This document shows positions 17,282-26,116 of a DNA stretch of 64,000 nt, piece by piece. Location of the stretch: NCBI GenBank assembly GCA_023460955.1, contig JAEWOH010000066.1, forward strand, positions 37,279 to 101,278. Reading direction: 5' to 3'. This DNA is from Bacillota bacterium. Lineage in GTDB: Bacteria; Bacillota; Clostridia; Acetivibrionales; DSM-1351. The position numbers and the translations under genes were made by a program. Position 1 is the stretch's first letter. Each line of letters begins with the position of its first letter. The notes beneath the pieces are model-generated. The model searched no databases. It had not been told where the DNA came from and saw only the letters and a list, made by a program, of their open reading frames with translations.

Positions 17282-17312
17282 GCTTGTATTACAGGCTGTT
17301 TTATTTTTGGAT
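17282..17312 (+). terminator. Terminator of the first ABC operon
   Basis: GCAGCTT-GTATTAC-AGGCTGT stem with G-U pairs, followed by TTTATTTTT, right after the stop at 17279. Confidence 0.6.
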
Positions 17313-17354
17313 TTAAACTCATTAATAATTTCTAGAAAATATTTATAACATATA

Positions 17355-17412
17355 TTGACAGTGATGTACTGTAAGTATATACTGTATATGTAACATATAT
17401 AACAGTATATAC
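17355..17412 (+). promoter_or_regulatory. SigA promoter overlapped by a GntR-type operator
   Basis: TTGACA (17355-17360), 17-bp spacer, TATACT (17378-17383). A perfect 11-bp inverted repeat, GTATATACTGT (17375-17385) and ACAGTATATAC (17402-17412), covers the -10 and start region. Extra half-sites ACAGT (17358) and ACTGT (17368) lie in the spacer. Very likely the autoregulatory site of the GntR gene that follows. Confidence 0.85.
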
Positions 17413-17430
17413 ATTAAACGGAGGGCCTAA

Positions 17431-17814
17431 GTGAAAATTATTATTTCAAATACGTCCGGCATACCAATCTATGAGCAAATAAAAGATCAAATAAAAAGTT
17501 CCATTCTGTCTGGTGAGCTTGACGAAAATGAGCTCCTTCCATCTCTCCGGCAGTTAGCGAGAGACCTTAAAATAAGCGTCTTGACAACAACAAGGGCTTA
17601 TACCGAGCTTGAAGAGGAAGGGTTTGTGACTAATGTTCAGGGCAAAGGCTGCTATGTCATGGGAAGAGGCTCTGAGCTTATACGGGAACAGTTATTAAGA
17701 GAAATAGAGGAAAATCTTTCGGGTGCAATCAAAGCTTCAAAAAGAGCCGGAGTATCGCAGGAAGAACTTATAAAAATGCTTAAAATTCTTATGGAGGAGG
17801 ATGAAAATGAGTAA
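17431..17814 (+). CDS. GntR-family (YtrA-type) repressor
   Basis: 127 aa regulator. A winged helix-turn-helix occupies residues 5-75 (GIPIYEQIKDQIKSSILSGEL, LPSLRQLARDLKISVLTTTRAY, GFVTNVQGKGCYV), followed by a short helical dimerisation tail, the compact layout of the YtrA subfamily. GTG start with GGAGGG eight bases upstream. It heads a three-gene operon with an ABC ATPase and permease, overlapping the ATPase start by a few bases. YtrA-type proteins repress their own ABC operon and are released by cell-wall-active antibiotics in Bacillus; the same logic is likely here but unproven. Its operator is visible at 17375-17412. Confidence 0.93.
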   Translation: MKIIISNTSGIPIYEQIKDQIKSSILSGELDENELLPSLRQLARDLKISVLTTTRAYTELEEEGFVTNVQGKGCYVMGRGSELIREQLLREIEENLSGAIKASKRAGVSQEELIKMLKILMEEDENE

Positions 17815-18667
17815 CGCAATAGAAATAAAAGGACTCAACAAAGAATACGATAAATTCACTTTGGATAATATAAGCTTTACTTTGCCCGAGGGATACATCA
17901 TGGGTCTGATTGGTCCCAATGGTGCCGGGAAAACCACAATAATTAAATTAATGCTTAATATGATCAGAAAATCAGCAGGGGATATAACCATATTGGGCTG
18001 GGATAGTATCAAAGACCAGAATAATATTAAAGAAAACGTTAGTGCTGTTTTTGATTCAAATTATTTCGTACAGGATTGGACTGTAGCACAGGTTGAAAAG
18101 TCCATAGGGATATTTTATGAAACCTGGGATACGGGAAAATTCAATAGTATGCTTCAAAAGTTCGGTCTGGACCGTGACAAAAAGGTAAAGGAGCTCTCAC
18201 GAGGAATGCAGATGAAACTGATGTTATCCTGCGCCTTTTCACACGACTCAAAGCTTTTAATTCTGGATGAACCCACCAGCGGATTGGATCCTCTGGCAAG
18301 GGATGAACTGCTGGATATCCTCTCTGAATTCATTCAGGATGGCAAAAGAAGTGTTCTATTTTCTACTCACATTACTACTGATTTAGATAAAATAGCTGAT
18401 TATATTACTTTTATGAATAAGGGTAAAATGTTTTATACCGGAAGTAAGGATGAATTTCTTGAAAGCTTCAGAATGGTTAAAGGCGGCAGCGGGGAACTGA
18501 GCGGCGAGCTTGAAAAACTGCTTATAGGCACAAGAAAATACTCCACCGGCTTTGAAGGTCTGATAAGTACTAAAAATATTGGAAACTTCACCCGGTTTGC
18601 CTGTGAACCGGTAACTATTGATGATATTATAGTATTTTCAAGCAGGGGAGGTAATATAAATGACTAA
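17807..18667 (+). CDS. ABC exporter ATP-binding protein (YtrB-like)
   Basis: 286 aa. Walker A GPNGAGKTT near residue 36, signature LSRGMQMKL, Walker B LLILDEPTSGLDP and switch His in FSTHITTD. About 70 residues beyond the core form a C-terminal extension usual in this group. Two in-frame ATGs exist; GGAGGAGG six bases before 17807 favours that one. The start lies inside the GntR gene and the end overlaps the permease by 8 bp, so translation of all three is coupled. Together with the 218-aa permease it should form a dimer-of-dimers exporter, probably linked to envelope stress. Confidence 0.92.
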   Translation: MSNAIEIKGLNKEYDKFTLDNISFTLPEGYIMGLIGPNGAGKTTIIKLMLNMIRKSAGDITILGWDSIKDQNNIKENVSAVFDSNYFVQDWTVAQVEKSIGIFYETWDTGKFNSMLQKFGLDRDKKVKELSRGMQMKLMLSCAFSHDSKLLILDEPTSGLDPLARDELLDILSEFIQDGKRSVLFSTHITTDLDKIADYITFMNKGKMFYTGSKDEFLESFRMVKGGSGELSGELEKLLIGTRKYSTGFEGLISTKNIGNFTRFACEPVTIDDIIVFSSRGGNIND

Positions 18668-19316
18668 TATCTTAAAGATGGTACGCCTGGATTTATCGAT
18701 GATAAAGCCTTATTCAAAAACTTTGTTAATTGCATTTTTTGCTCCTGTTATCATTATTTACAATACACAGGATGTAATTGCGGGGCTTGTTTTATGTATG
18801 AGCATCATGGCTATGACATCAAATTATACCTTTTCAATCGCCGAAAAAAATGACCTTAACAGACTTTACGGCTTAATACCTATTAGTAAAAAAGATATCG
18901 TTGCAGGAAGGTATTTGTTTACCGCCCTAACCGGCATAGTTGCCGTAATGCTTGGAACAGCAATAAACATTCTTGTTCTAGCGACAACAAGAAAATTTGA
19001 CGCCCTTGAAGATACGGTTGCGGCAATCGGTGCAGGACTAACCCTCTACTTTGTTTTTACAGCGATTCAGCTCCCCGCATATTTTAAGTTTGGTGCAATA
19101 AAAGGTAGATTCATTTCTTTTATACCGTTTTTAGGTATGTTTCTAGCCGGAATAATAGGTCAAAGTGTTGGGCCCGAATCACTTGAGAAGCTTCCTGACC
19201 TTGCTGTGCTGAATGATGCCTATGTATTTCTGGTTGTCTCAATACTTTTTGATATAATAGTCTACGGAATATCAATGGGAATAGCGCAAAAGATATATGA
19301 AAAAATGGAGTTATAA
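18660..19316 (+). CDS. ABC-2 family permease of the GntR operon
   Basis: 218 aa with six hydrophobic segments and the cytoplasmic signature FSIAEKNDLNRLYGLIPISKKDIVAGRYLF, which identifies the ABC2_membrane_5-type permeases partnered with YtrB-like ATPases. Half-size, so it must dimerise. It starts 8 bp inside the ATPase gene and is the last gene of the operon; a hairpin follows at 19375. Substrate unknown. Confidence 0.88.
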   Translation: MTNILKMVRLDLSMIKPYSKTLLIAFFAPVIIIYNTQDVIAGLVLCMSIMAMTSNYTFSIAEKNDLNRLYGLIPISKKDIVAGRYLFTALTGIVAVMLGTAINILVLATTRKFDALEDTVAAIGAGLTLYFVFTAIQLPAYFKFGAIKGRFISFIPFLGMFLAGIIGQSVGPESLEKLPDLAVLNDAYVFLVVSILFDIIVYGISMGIAQKIYEKMEL

Positions 19317-19374
19317 AAACCACACAAAAACAAGGCTGTCTTCACCCACGACAGAGAACTGTCACACCGCGTAA

Positions 19375-19405
19375 ACAAAAGTGGCTTTGCCACTTTTGTT
19401 CTTTT
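19375..19405 (+). terminator. Terminator of the GntR-ABC operon
   Basis: ACAAAAGTGGC-TTT-GCCACTTTTGT hairpin, then TCTTTT. Confidence 0.8.
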
Positions 19406-19503
19406 ATCCAATACATTTTCAAATACATTTGTGTACATTGGTGGAAAAATAAAAAGCTTGAAACGCTAATGCTTTCCGTGTAAAATATATATGCCGAGTC
19501 TGT

Positions 19504-19595
19504 GGAGAAGTACCCAAGTGGTTGAAGGGTCCGCACTCGAAATGCGGTAGGCGGTTAATAGCCGTGCAAGAGTTCAAATCTCTTCTTCTCCGCCA
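19504..19595 (+). tRNA. tRNA-Ser (anticodon CGA)
   Basis: 92 nt with the long serine variable arm. Acceptor GGAGAAG/CTTCTCC, discriminator G, CCA encoded. Anticodon loop CTCGAAA gives CGA. It lies directly next to the G+C-rich island that begins downstream. Confidence 0.97.
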
Positions 19596-19601
19596 TTATT
19601 T

Positions 19602-19637
19602 GGAAGCTGAGTAATATTACTCAGCTTCCATTATTTT
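19602..19637 (+). terminator. Terminator after tRNA-Ser(CGA)
   Basis: 28-nt perfect palindrome (GGAAGCTGAGTAAT and its complement), followed by ATTATTTTTT. Confidence 0.88.
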
Positions 19638-19752
19638 TTCTGCAAAACTTTATATGGAACTTTTTGACAGCAAAACCATTTTGAAAAATATAAGATAGGC
19701 CTTTTAAAGAGTAGGACATTATTCTGGTTCTTAGTGAGCCGCACCCGGGCAA

Positions 19753-19799
19753 AGCAAAACGGCAGTCGTTCCCTTTAACGGAAAGACTGCCGTTTTGCT
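19753..19799 (-). terminator. Strong hairpin downstream of the SLH gene
   Basis: 15-bp perfect stem AGCAAAACGGCAGTC / GACTGCCGTTTTGCT around a 17-nt loop. Read on the minus strand it exits into TTTTGCTTTG, about 100 bp after the SLH protein stop; likely its terminator, although it lacks a long U-run. Confidence 0.6.
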
Positions 19800-19901
19800 A
19801 TAAAGTGATTATATTATCTGCCGGAATCAGCGAACATAAAGCATGATATAGAAAGGCGCCATAAGTCCAATACTGAAGGGCGCTTCGCTGAAAATCGGCA
19901 G

Positions 19902-22900
19902 CTATTTGAAGCGGCGCAACACCGCCGAAACCTCGGCACGTGTGGCTGTTCCTTTCGGATCAAAGAGATTGTTGCTCTTGCCCTGAATGATACCTGCCAT
20001 CTGGATGCGTTCTACTGAAGGAGCTGCCCACGCACCAATCTTGGTATTGTCTGCAAAGATTTTCTGCGCGCGAACTTCCGGTAGCTTGAACCCAATAGCC
20101 GTGGCATACCTGTCCAAAATTGCCGCCATTTGCTCACGGGTCACAAGACCGTCCGGGTTGAATTTGCCGCCGCCGATACCAACCAGAATGTTATTTTTTA
20201 CGCCCCATTCGATATAGCCCATGTAGTAGGCGTCTGGCTTTACATCGATAAAGCTGGACTTAGTATAGGTGCTTATATCGGCATTTGCCAATCGTCCGAG
20301 TGCTGTTACAAACATACCCCGTGTCACAGGAGAGTTGGGGCTGAATGTAGTTGAGCTGGTACCAGTCATGATGCCAGTCTTTGCGACAAACAGAATATCA
20401 TCCTTTGCCCAATGACCGTCAATGTCAGTAAAATTGAAGCTGGTTTTGTAGGCTACACCGTAAGTGGAGAAATGGCTGGTAAAGAATACTACCATCCCGC
20501 GCTTTACATCATAGCTGGAATCGGTGAGGTAGGTCACTTTCCCCTCCGTGTCCACATAGGCGGCGCAGACATTATCTGAAGTTTCTCCCTTTTGCAGAGT
20601 ATAAGGAATTTCCACACTGACACTGCCTTTGCCAAAGTCTGTCACGAACTTTCCACTGCCATAGGTCGCCTTGAAATCGTATACGGGTCTGTTGCCGATG
20701 GCGGCCTTTGCGTCGCCGTACAGCTTTGCATTGTCTATGCGTGTTGCGGAAAGCTGTACGTCAGCCTTTGCCTGTCGGTTAAGCTCAGTTACCGCCGCAA
20801 GATTAATGCCGATGGTAAGGTCGGGACGGTCAATGACAAGCTGAACGTTTGCAATCTTATTGTCAATGACCTGCTCTTGAGTGGTCTTGGGTAGATTGAC
20901 TGTGACTGTATTCGCGTTTTGACCGCCTGCGGTGACATGGATAATTGCCGTGATATCTCCTGCGTTCACGCCTTTTTTCGCCGCAACTGCCTTTGCGTCC
21001 GCAATGGCGTCGGTGATGGTTTTGTCGGTCAGACTAATGCTGGTGTTACCCTTATCGTCCACCGTGGCCTCGATTTCTGAGTTTCCGGTGACAGGTTCGG
21101 TGGGCTTCGTGGTCGGAGGGGTTGTGGAGCCGCCACCGCCGTTATCACCACCTATGGATAGCTTGGCGATGGTTGCATTGATTCCAATCCCACCACTCTC
21201 ATGATTGAGCTCTAACTTGAGGGTGCCTCTGATGGAGCCTGCAGCAGCGGTAGTTGCCTCCGTTTTTGTAAATCCATCGGCGCTATCCCATGTTACAGTA
21301 ACGCCATAAAGCGATGCAGCTTGTGCGACACTTAAAATATCTGCCGCTGTTGTACTGTTGGAAAATGATAACCGGTTTATTGCCGCCACAATCGCAGCCT
21401 GGGCCGCAGCAAGCTTTTGCGCGTCGGTAAGACCGGAGATGCTTTTGGTCAGCGTCAAATTTTTGCCCGTTATATTGGCGTTTGATACCGTAACTCCTGT
21501 GAATGTGCCACTGTCATAACCCGTGCAGCTGACCGCAATCGTATAGCTCCCGGCAGAAACGCCGGTAATGCTGTAGCTGCCGTCTGCCGCCGCTGTTACC
21601 GCGCCGCCCACATTGCCGCTGCTGTTTTTAAGCTGCAAGCTTGCAGGAATGCCTGCACTGGTATCGCTGCCCTTGATTGTGCCGCTGATGGTGTATGCAG
21701 GGACACTGCTGACCTTAAAGACAACATTAACCGTCACCCCATAGGCGGGCATGATGAAGGTGTTGCTGCTTGTTACCGTAACCGTTGTGGATGAATCCCC
21801 GGTTTTGCATACGGTAATCGTATCCAATTCATAGCCGCTGTTTGCTGTGGGCGTGACGGTGACAGTCTGCCCCTCTTTCGCAGAGGGAACCACGTTGCCG
21901 TTTACCTTCACGGTGAAGCTGCCATTTGTGGTGTCGGCCTTAGTGATGGCTTGCGCCGCCGCGAGCTTGAGCTGGCTGCCATCCGCAATCACGGCAAATC
22001 CGCTGTTGTCGCTGACGAATTTTGAGATATAATCGCTGTTAGTAACAGCATCTCCGAAGGTGAACACAGCCGCTTTGGGAGTGAAAACATTGTCCCTCGA
22101 TAGATCAACGATACTTACGCCGATGGCTGTGGTGTTGGTGAGTGCACCGGCAATGTTGACACCGGCACCACCGCTGCCAGCACCCAACAGCGCAATATTG
22201 TCGCTTGCCGTGCCGACTGTATTGCCGGAAATATTCACATTGCCGGATAGCGTCATGCCTCCTCCGATATCTAACACCCCGCCGCCCGCGCCACCGACGG
22301 CTGCGGTGTTGCCTGTGATGCTGCCTCCGCTCATGTTGAAGTAGCCTAAATTCACCACTCCGCCCCCGCATGACGGAGAAGCACTGCCAAAAATGCAGGA
22401 ATTACCGGCAATACTTCCTCCTGTCATATTGAAGGTGCCATAGTTTCCTACGCCGCCGCCGTTCACAGCGGTGTTTCCTGTGATATTGCCACCGGTCATG
22501 ATAAAGATGCCTGAATACTCGACATAAACTCCGCCGCCCATGCTATCTCCAGAGCCGTGTCCCCCGGTGATTTTTCCCTGATCGGCAACGGTGACCGTGC
22601 TGCTGTCACAGAGGGTCAGATTGCCATTAACGGTGAGGACACTCCTATTTGCACCACTTCCCGCCGGAATACTACTGCCGTCGATGGTCTTGCCGTTGAA
22701 GTCAAGCACGGTGGTCTTGCCATTTTCAAACTCCAGCGCGGCGGTGGTGTCCACGTCAAATAGGAGCTGAATGTAAGCTGTGCCGCTTGCAAGTTCGTTT
22801 GCGTATTCCACTGCATTAGTCAGGCTGCCGCTCCCGACCCAAGTATTGGGGGCGGCGTTTTCTGCCCCTGCCACGCCCCATTGCGCCTGCAGTTCAGCCC

Positions 22901-25706
22901 ATGCCGTGCCGAACACGGGGTAGCCATCGTTGGTGGGTGTTGTCCCATTGTCGGCAGCCCATGTATAGTAATCGGTGCTGACTGTGGCGGCGACCCAGCT
23001 GTTGAGCGCGGCAAGGAGTGCGTTGCCGTAGACGAGGGTCTGGCCTGACTTGAACTGATCCGCCGTGCCTGCCGTCAGCGCACCGCTGGGTTCGAAGGTG
23101 CCGCAGCCGATGACGGTGGGACTGCTGTAGGTGTTGAAGGCTTTATCCGATGGAACGGAGCCAGCCAGATAATAAGAATCGACTATGGAGCCGCCGGTTG
23201 TGAAGCCCGTAATACCGCCCATGTAGGCCGCTGCGGAGCCGGTAACCTCAGCTTCGACACTGGCGGCGCTGTAGCAGTTTTTGATGGAGCCATTGGTACC
23301 GGGGATTATTTTGCCTGCAATGCCGCCTGCGTTGACGAACCTCATAGGGTCAGTGGAACTGCTGGAAGCGCTGACGTTGCCGGTACAGTAACTGTTAATA
23401 ATGGAAGTGCCGGTAAAACCAAGGCCCACAATGCCTCCGACAAAAGCATCGGAGGAACTCGAGGCGCTGACCTGCGCGTCGATCAGCCCGATATTTTTGA
23501 TGCTGGCGTTTTCTACACAGCCGAACAATCCGGCGAAGGCGTCGTCTGTACCCGAGGCCACATCCACCGACAGTCCTTTGATGCTGTGCCCCTGCCCGTC
23601 AAAGCAGCCAGTAAAGTACGTGGGTGAACTTCCCATGTTTCCCACCGGCGTCCACTGGAAGGCAGATACGGTGATGTCATTGGCCAGTTTGATGGAGTAA
23701 TCAAGATAATCCGAGCTGTACGCCGACCACCACGCCGCACCCTTGTCGGTTTTTATGGTGAGGGTTTCGTTATCGGTGTCCAGCACATAGTCGGTGCCGG
23801 AAGCTGCCGCAGGATCAGCCGCCGCATACTGCGCCGCCGTGGGGAGGGCGTAAGTAAATTGGTCGGCTGTGCTTGTTGCGCTTGTGCCGCCTGCCGTAGT
23901 TACCGTAATATTTACTGTTCCTGCTCCGGCAGGAGCGGTTGCTGTAATAGAGGTTGAGGAATTCACCGTAAAACTGGTTGCCGAGGTGCTTCCAAATTTC
24001 ACGGCTGTTGCACCACTTAAATTGGTTCCTGTTATCGTTACCGAAGTGCCGCCCGCAGTGCCACCGTTTGCTGGTGAAACGGCAGTAACGGTTGGAGCTG
24101 AAGTAACGGGTACCGCAAGCTGCACCACGTTGCCAGAACCGCTGTTTTGCACCACATAACTGCTGTTATCGCTGGTGAAATAGCCGCTGTAATCGGCACT
24201 GTTTGCGCCGGTGAAGTCAAGCGGCGACAACGCGCTTGGAACAAAGGTTGTACGAACGCCAATGAAAGCTCCTGTGCTTAATGGCGTCGCGGTGCTGATG
24301 GTAAGTATTTGCTGCGCGGGCGGGAACGAGGTGCCATAGAGGTACACATTGTTTGTAAGGATATCAGGAGCTGTACCGCTGGTGTTGCCGGTGATGTTTG
24401 CCGTACCGCCGACGATAAAGTCGCCAGTTTGGATAAATATGCCGCCGCCGTTATATTTGGTGTGGTTCCCGGTAATGCTTCCTCCGGTCATGGTCATAAC
24501 GTTGCCGCTGCCGTTGCCAAACACACCGCCTCCGCTTTTACCGGAGGTGTTTCCGGTGATATTTCCGCCGGTCATGGTAAAGCTGCCGGTACTTTCAATA
24601 TACACACCGCCGCCTTGATCGGGCTGATTGCCTCCCGTGATTTTACCCTGCGCGGCAGTCATTACTGCGCTGCTGTCGCAGAGCGTCAAGTTGCCGTTCA
24701 CGGTAAGGACGCTGAAAGCACCGTCATTTGCGTCAATGGTTTTACCGTTCAGGTCGAGAATCGTAGTTGTTCCGCCGCTGAACATGAGCGTAGCGGTGGT
24801 GTCCACGTCGCTTTGCAGCTGGATGTATGCGCCGCTGTTGGCGTTGGCATAGGTCATGGCGGCGTCAAGGGTGCCGCTGTTAACCCATGTTGTGGGCGCG
24901 GCCCCGCCGCTTCCCGCCACGCCCCATCGGGTCTGAGACGCGGGCGGAGTGATGGCGACATACTGTGCGCTAGTTACGTAGGTTGAAGCCTTGGGAAAGG
25001 CTACCGCACTGGCAGCATCTGCCCCGGCAACCACAGTATAGCCATCACCCACGGTAATGGTGCCACCGCCGCTTCGGCTGGCGTCGCAGATGGCAATACT
25101 CGCCATACCGCTGCCGCTTATGGCGATAAGGGTAGCAGCACCGGAAACATTAACGTTTCCTTTGATGCCAACACCGGCTATGCCCGCCGGACCCATCAAA
25201 GCTTGACCACTTCCGCCACCGGTAACGGTGAGCGTCGCCTCCCCTGTGACTGTAACATTTCCACTGATACCGGCACCACCGTTGCCAGCAGGAGTGATTT
25301 CCATGCCGCCGGGGCCGCCAGCACCGCCTGTCAGGCTACTATTTGCAATCACGTTTAGGGTGACTGCATCGCTTGTCACAGTAAGTGCATTACCACCGGC
25401 AGTATACATCGCGCCCTGCGGTGCGGCAATGTTTACGCCGTCAAGGTTCAGCGTCACCCCCGAAGCACTGACCACGATGGTGTGAGAGGTAGAGGTCTTT
25501 CCAGACGACATGGAAACTGTATATGTTCCAGCCGCAGTGAAGGTCAGCACGCCGCTGTTAAATGTCGGCGCGGTTCCGCCGTCATCATAGGTAACTGAAA
25601 AGTCGCCAAAATCAGCTGTCGTCGTTCCAGCCGCAAATGCCACCGTCGGCAGCATAGTCAGCACCATACACACCGAAAGCAGAATACTTAAAAGCTTTTT
25701 TGTCAT
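19902..25706 (-). CDS. Giant SLH-anchored multidomain surface protein
   Basis: 1934 aa, exported and held on the cell wall. Signal peptide 1-25 (cut near AFA-AG); N-terminal beta-rich domain resembling Cthe_2159-type carbohydrate-binding proteins; a parallel beta-helix region of GGxI-TGNT repeats (about 259-440); an IPT/TIG domain (about 532-618); GLUG-like repeats (about 700-850); a second copy of the first helix module (about 945-1110); a carboxypeptidase-regulatory-like domain (about 1335-1412); a Pro/Thr/Gly linker; a further beta-rich region; and three SLH repeats (about 1750-1934). Base composition is far richer in G+C than neighbouring genes, suggesting transfer. GGAGG seven to eleven bases upstream supports the ATG. 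A 73-aa gene precedes it in the same operon. Adhesion or polysaccharide binding is likely; no catalytic motif is visible. Confidence 0.92.
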   Translation of the reverse strand: MTKKLLSILLSVCMVLTMLPTVAFAAGTTTADFGDFSVTYDDGGTAPTFNSGVLTFTAAGTYTVSMSSGKTSTSHTIVVSASGVTLNLDGVNIAAPQGAMYTAGGNALTVTSDAVTLNVIANSSLTGGAGGPGGMEITPAGNGGAGISGNVTVTGEATLTVTGGGSGQALMGPAGIAGVGIKGNVNVSGAATLIAISGSGMASIAICDASRSGGGTITVGDGYTVVAGADAASAVAFPKASTYVTSAQYVAITPPASQTRWGVAGSGGAAPTTWVNSGTLDAAMTYANANSGAYIQLQSDVDTTATLMFSGGTTTILDLNGKTIDANDGAFSVLTVNGNLTLCDSSAVMTAAQGKITGGNQPDQGGGVYIESTGSFTMTGGNITGNTSGKSGGGVFGNGSGNVMTMTGGSITGNHTKYNGGGIFIQTGDFIVGGTANITGNTSGTAPDILTNNVYLYGTSFPPAQQILTISTATPLSTGAFIGVRTTFVPSALSPLDFTGANSADYSGYFTSDNSSYVVQNSGSGNVVQLAVPVTSAPTVTAVSPANGGTAGGTSVTITGTNLSGATAVKFGSTSATSFTVNSSTSITATAPAGAGTVNITVTTAGGTSATSTADQFTYALPTAAQYAAADPAAASGTDYVLDTDNETLTIKTDKGAAWWSAYSSDYLDYSIKLANDITVSAFQWTPVGNMGSSPTYFTGCFDGQGHSIKGLSVDVASGTDDAFAGLFGCVENASIKNIGLIDAQVSASSSSDAFVGGIVGLGFTGTSIINSYCTGNVSASSSSTDPMRFVNAGGIAGKIIPGTNGSIKNCYSAASVEAEVTGSAAAYMGGITGFTTGGSIVDSYYLAGSVPSDKAFNTYSSPTVIGCGTFEPSGALTAGTADQFKSGQTLVYGNALLAALNSWVAATVSTDYYTWAADNGTTPTNDGYPVFGTAWAELQAQWGVAGAENAAPNTWVGSGSLTNAVEYANELASGTAYIQLLFDVDTTAALEFENGKTTVLDFNGKTIDGSSIPAGSGANRSVLTVNGNLTLCDSSTVTVADQGKITGGHGSGDSMGGGVYVEYSGIFIMTGGNITGNTAVNGGGVGNYGTFNMTGGSIAGNSCIFGSASPSCGGGVVNLGYFNMSGGSITGNTAAVGGAGGGVLDIGGGMTLSGNVNISGNTVGTASDNIALLGAGSGGAGVNIAGALTNTTAIGVSIVDLSRDNVFTPKAAVFTFGDAVTNSDYISKFVSDNSGFAVIADGSQLKLAAAQAITKADTTNGSFTVKVNGNVVPSAKEGQTVTVTPTANSGYELDTITVCKTGDSSTTVTVTSSNTFIMPAYGVTVNVVFKVSSVPAYTISGTIKGSDTSAGIPASLQLKNSSGNVGGAVTAAADGSYSITGVSAGSYTIAVSCTGYDSGTFTGVTVSNANITGKNLTLTKSISGLTDAQKLAAAQAAIVAAINRLSFSNSTTAADILSVAQAASLYGVTVTWDSADGFTKTEATTAAAGSIRGTLKLELNHESGGIGINATIAKLSIGGDNGGGGSTTPPTTKPTEPVTGNSEIEATVDDKGNTSISLTDKTITDAIADAKAVAAKKGVNAGDITAIIHVTAGGQNANTVTVNLPKTTQEQVIDNKIANVQLVIDRPDLTIGINLAAVTELNRQAKADVQLSATRIDNAKLYGDAKAAIGNRPVYDFKATYGSGKFVTDFGKGSVSVEIPYTLQKGETSDNVCAAYVDTEGKVTYLTDSSYDVKRGMVVFFTSHFSTYGVAYKTSFNFTDIDGHWAKDDILFVAKTGIMTGTSSTTFSPNSPVTRGMFVTALGRLANADISTYTKSSFIDVKPDAYYMGYIEWGVKNNILVGIGGGKFNPDGLVTREQMAAILDRYATAIGFKLPEVRAQKIFADNTKIGAWAAPSVERIQMAGIIQGKSNNLFDPKGTATRAEVSAVLRRFK

Positions 25707-25721
25707 ATCGTTTCTATCCTC

Positions 25722-25943
25722 CTATTTTGATATTTTTTTCGGCCAGTAGCATACGCCCACATCGAGCGAACGGGGCTTGTCCAAATGAAAATCGGCACAC
25801 CGGCAATACCAGCACTGCTGTAAGCCCTCCGGTGTACCGGCTCTCGGCTCAAAAGCTGGGCAAGCCTGCTTGGGCCACACATTGCCCTCTGAATTGGGGG
25901 CAGAAAGGGGCGCATCCTCCTGCCTGCGCCGACGGTTTTCCAT
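25722..25943 (-). CDS. 73-residue cysteine-rich protein upstream of the SLH gene
   Basis: I do not recognise a named family. The protein is arginine-rich at the start and has five cysteines (C28, C44, C47, C49, C65), with CWYCRC at 44-49 and a conserved-looking ending DFHLDKPRSLDVGVCYWPKK. A zinc-binding knuckle is plausible. AAAGGAG ten bases before the ATG supports translation. The competing frame (25703-25951) has no comparable RBS. It ends about 15 bp before the SLH gene's start and shares its high G+C, so the two form an operon. No signal peptide, so it acts inside the cell. Confidence 0.65.
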   Translation of the reverse strand: MENRRRRQEDAPLSAPNSEGNVWPKQACPAFEPRAGTPEGLQQCWYCRCADFHLDKPRSLDVGVCYWPKKISK

Positions 25944-26023
25944 AATACCACGCTCCTTTCACTGAAAAGTATTCAGATTTTTTTACAAAGTTACAGACAA
26001 AGATTACAATTAGAAAAAGAAAA

Positions 26024-26055
26024 AATGAGCCTTTACACTTAAAAGACTCATTTTT
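26024..26055 (-). terminator. Terminator of the LytTR two-component operon
   Basis: AAAAATGAG / CTCATTTTT stem; on the minus strand it is followed by TTTTTTCTTTTT. It lies just after the kinase stop at 26117 and overlaps the direct repeats at 26032-26070. Confidence 0.7.
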
Positions 26056-26070
26056 ACACTTAAAAAGACT
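26032..26070. promoter_or_regulatory. Direct repeats two helical turns apart: candidate LytTR binding site
   Basis: TTTACACTTAAAAGACT at 26032-26048 recurs at 26053-26070 (one extra A), 21 bp start to start. The spacing puts both on the same DNA face, as LytTR regulators require. It lies about 90-130 bp upstream of the 73-aa gene and SLH operon. Overlap with the terminator loop is a complication. Confidence 0.5.
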
Positions 26071-26116
26071 AATATCGACTTAAGTTGTCTCTTGACAAAC
26101 GACATTTATCGTATTT

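Noticed and set aside
24309..24986. 225-aa plus-strand ORF and several others opposite the SLH gene
   Set aside because: Antisense shadows created by the G+C-rich, repetitive coding sequence; the SLH frame has clear domains and a signal peptide.
25703..25951. 82-aa alternative reading of the Cys-rich gene
   Set aside because: Different frame over the same bases, without a well-placed RBS; the 73-aa frame has AAAGGAG before its ATG.
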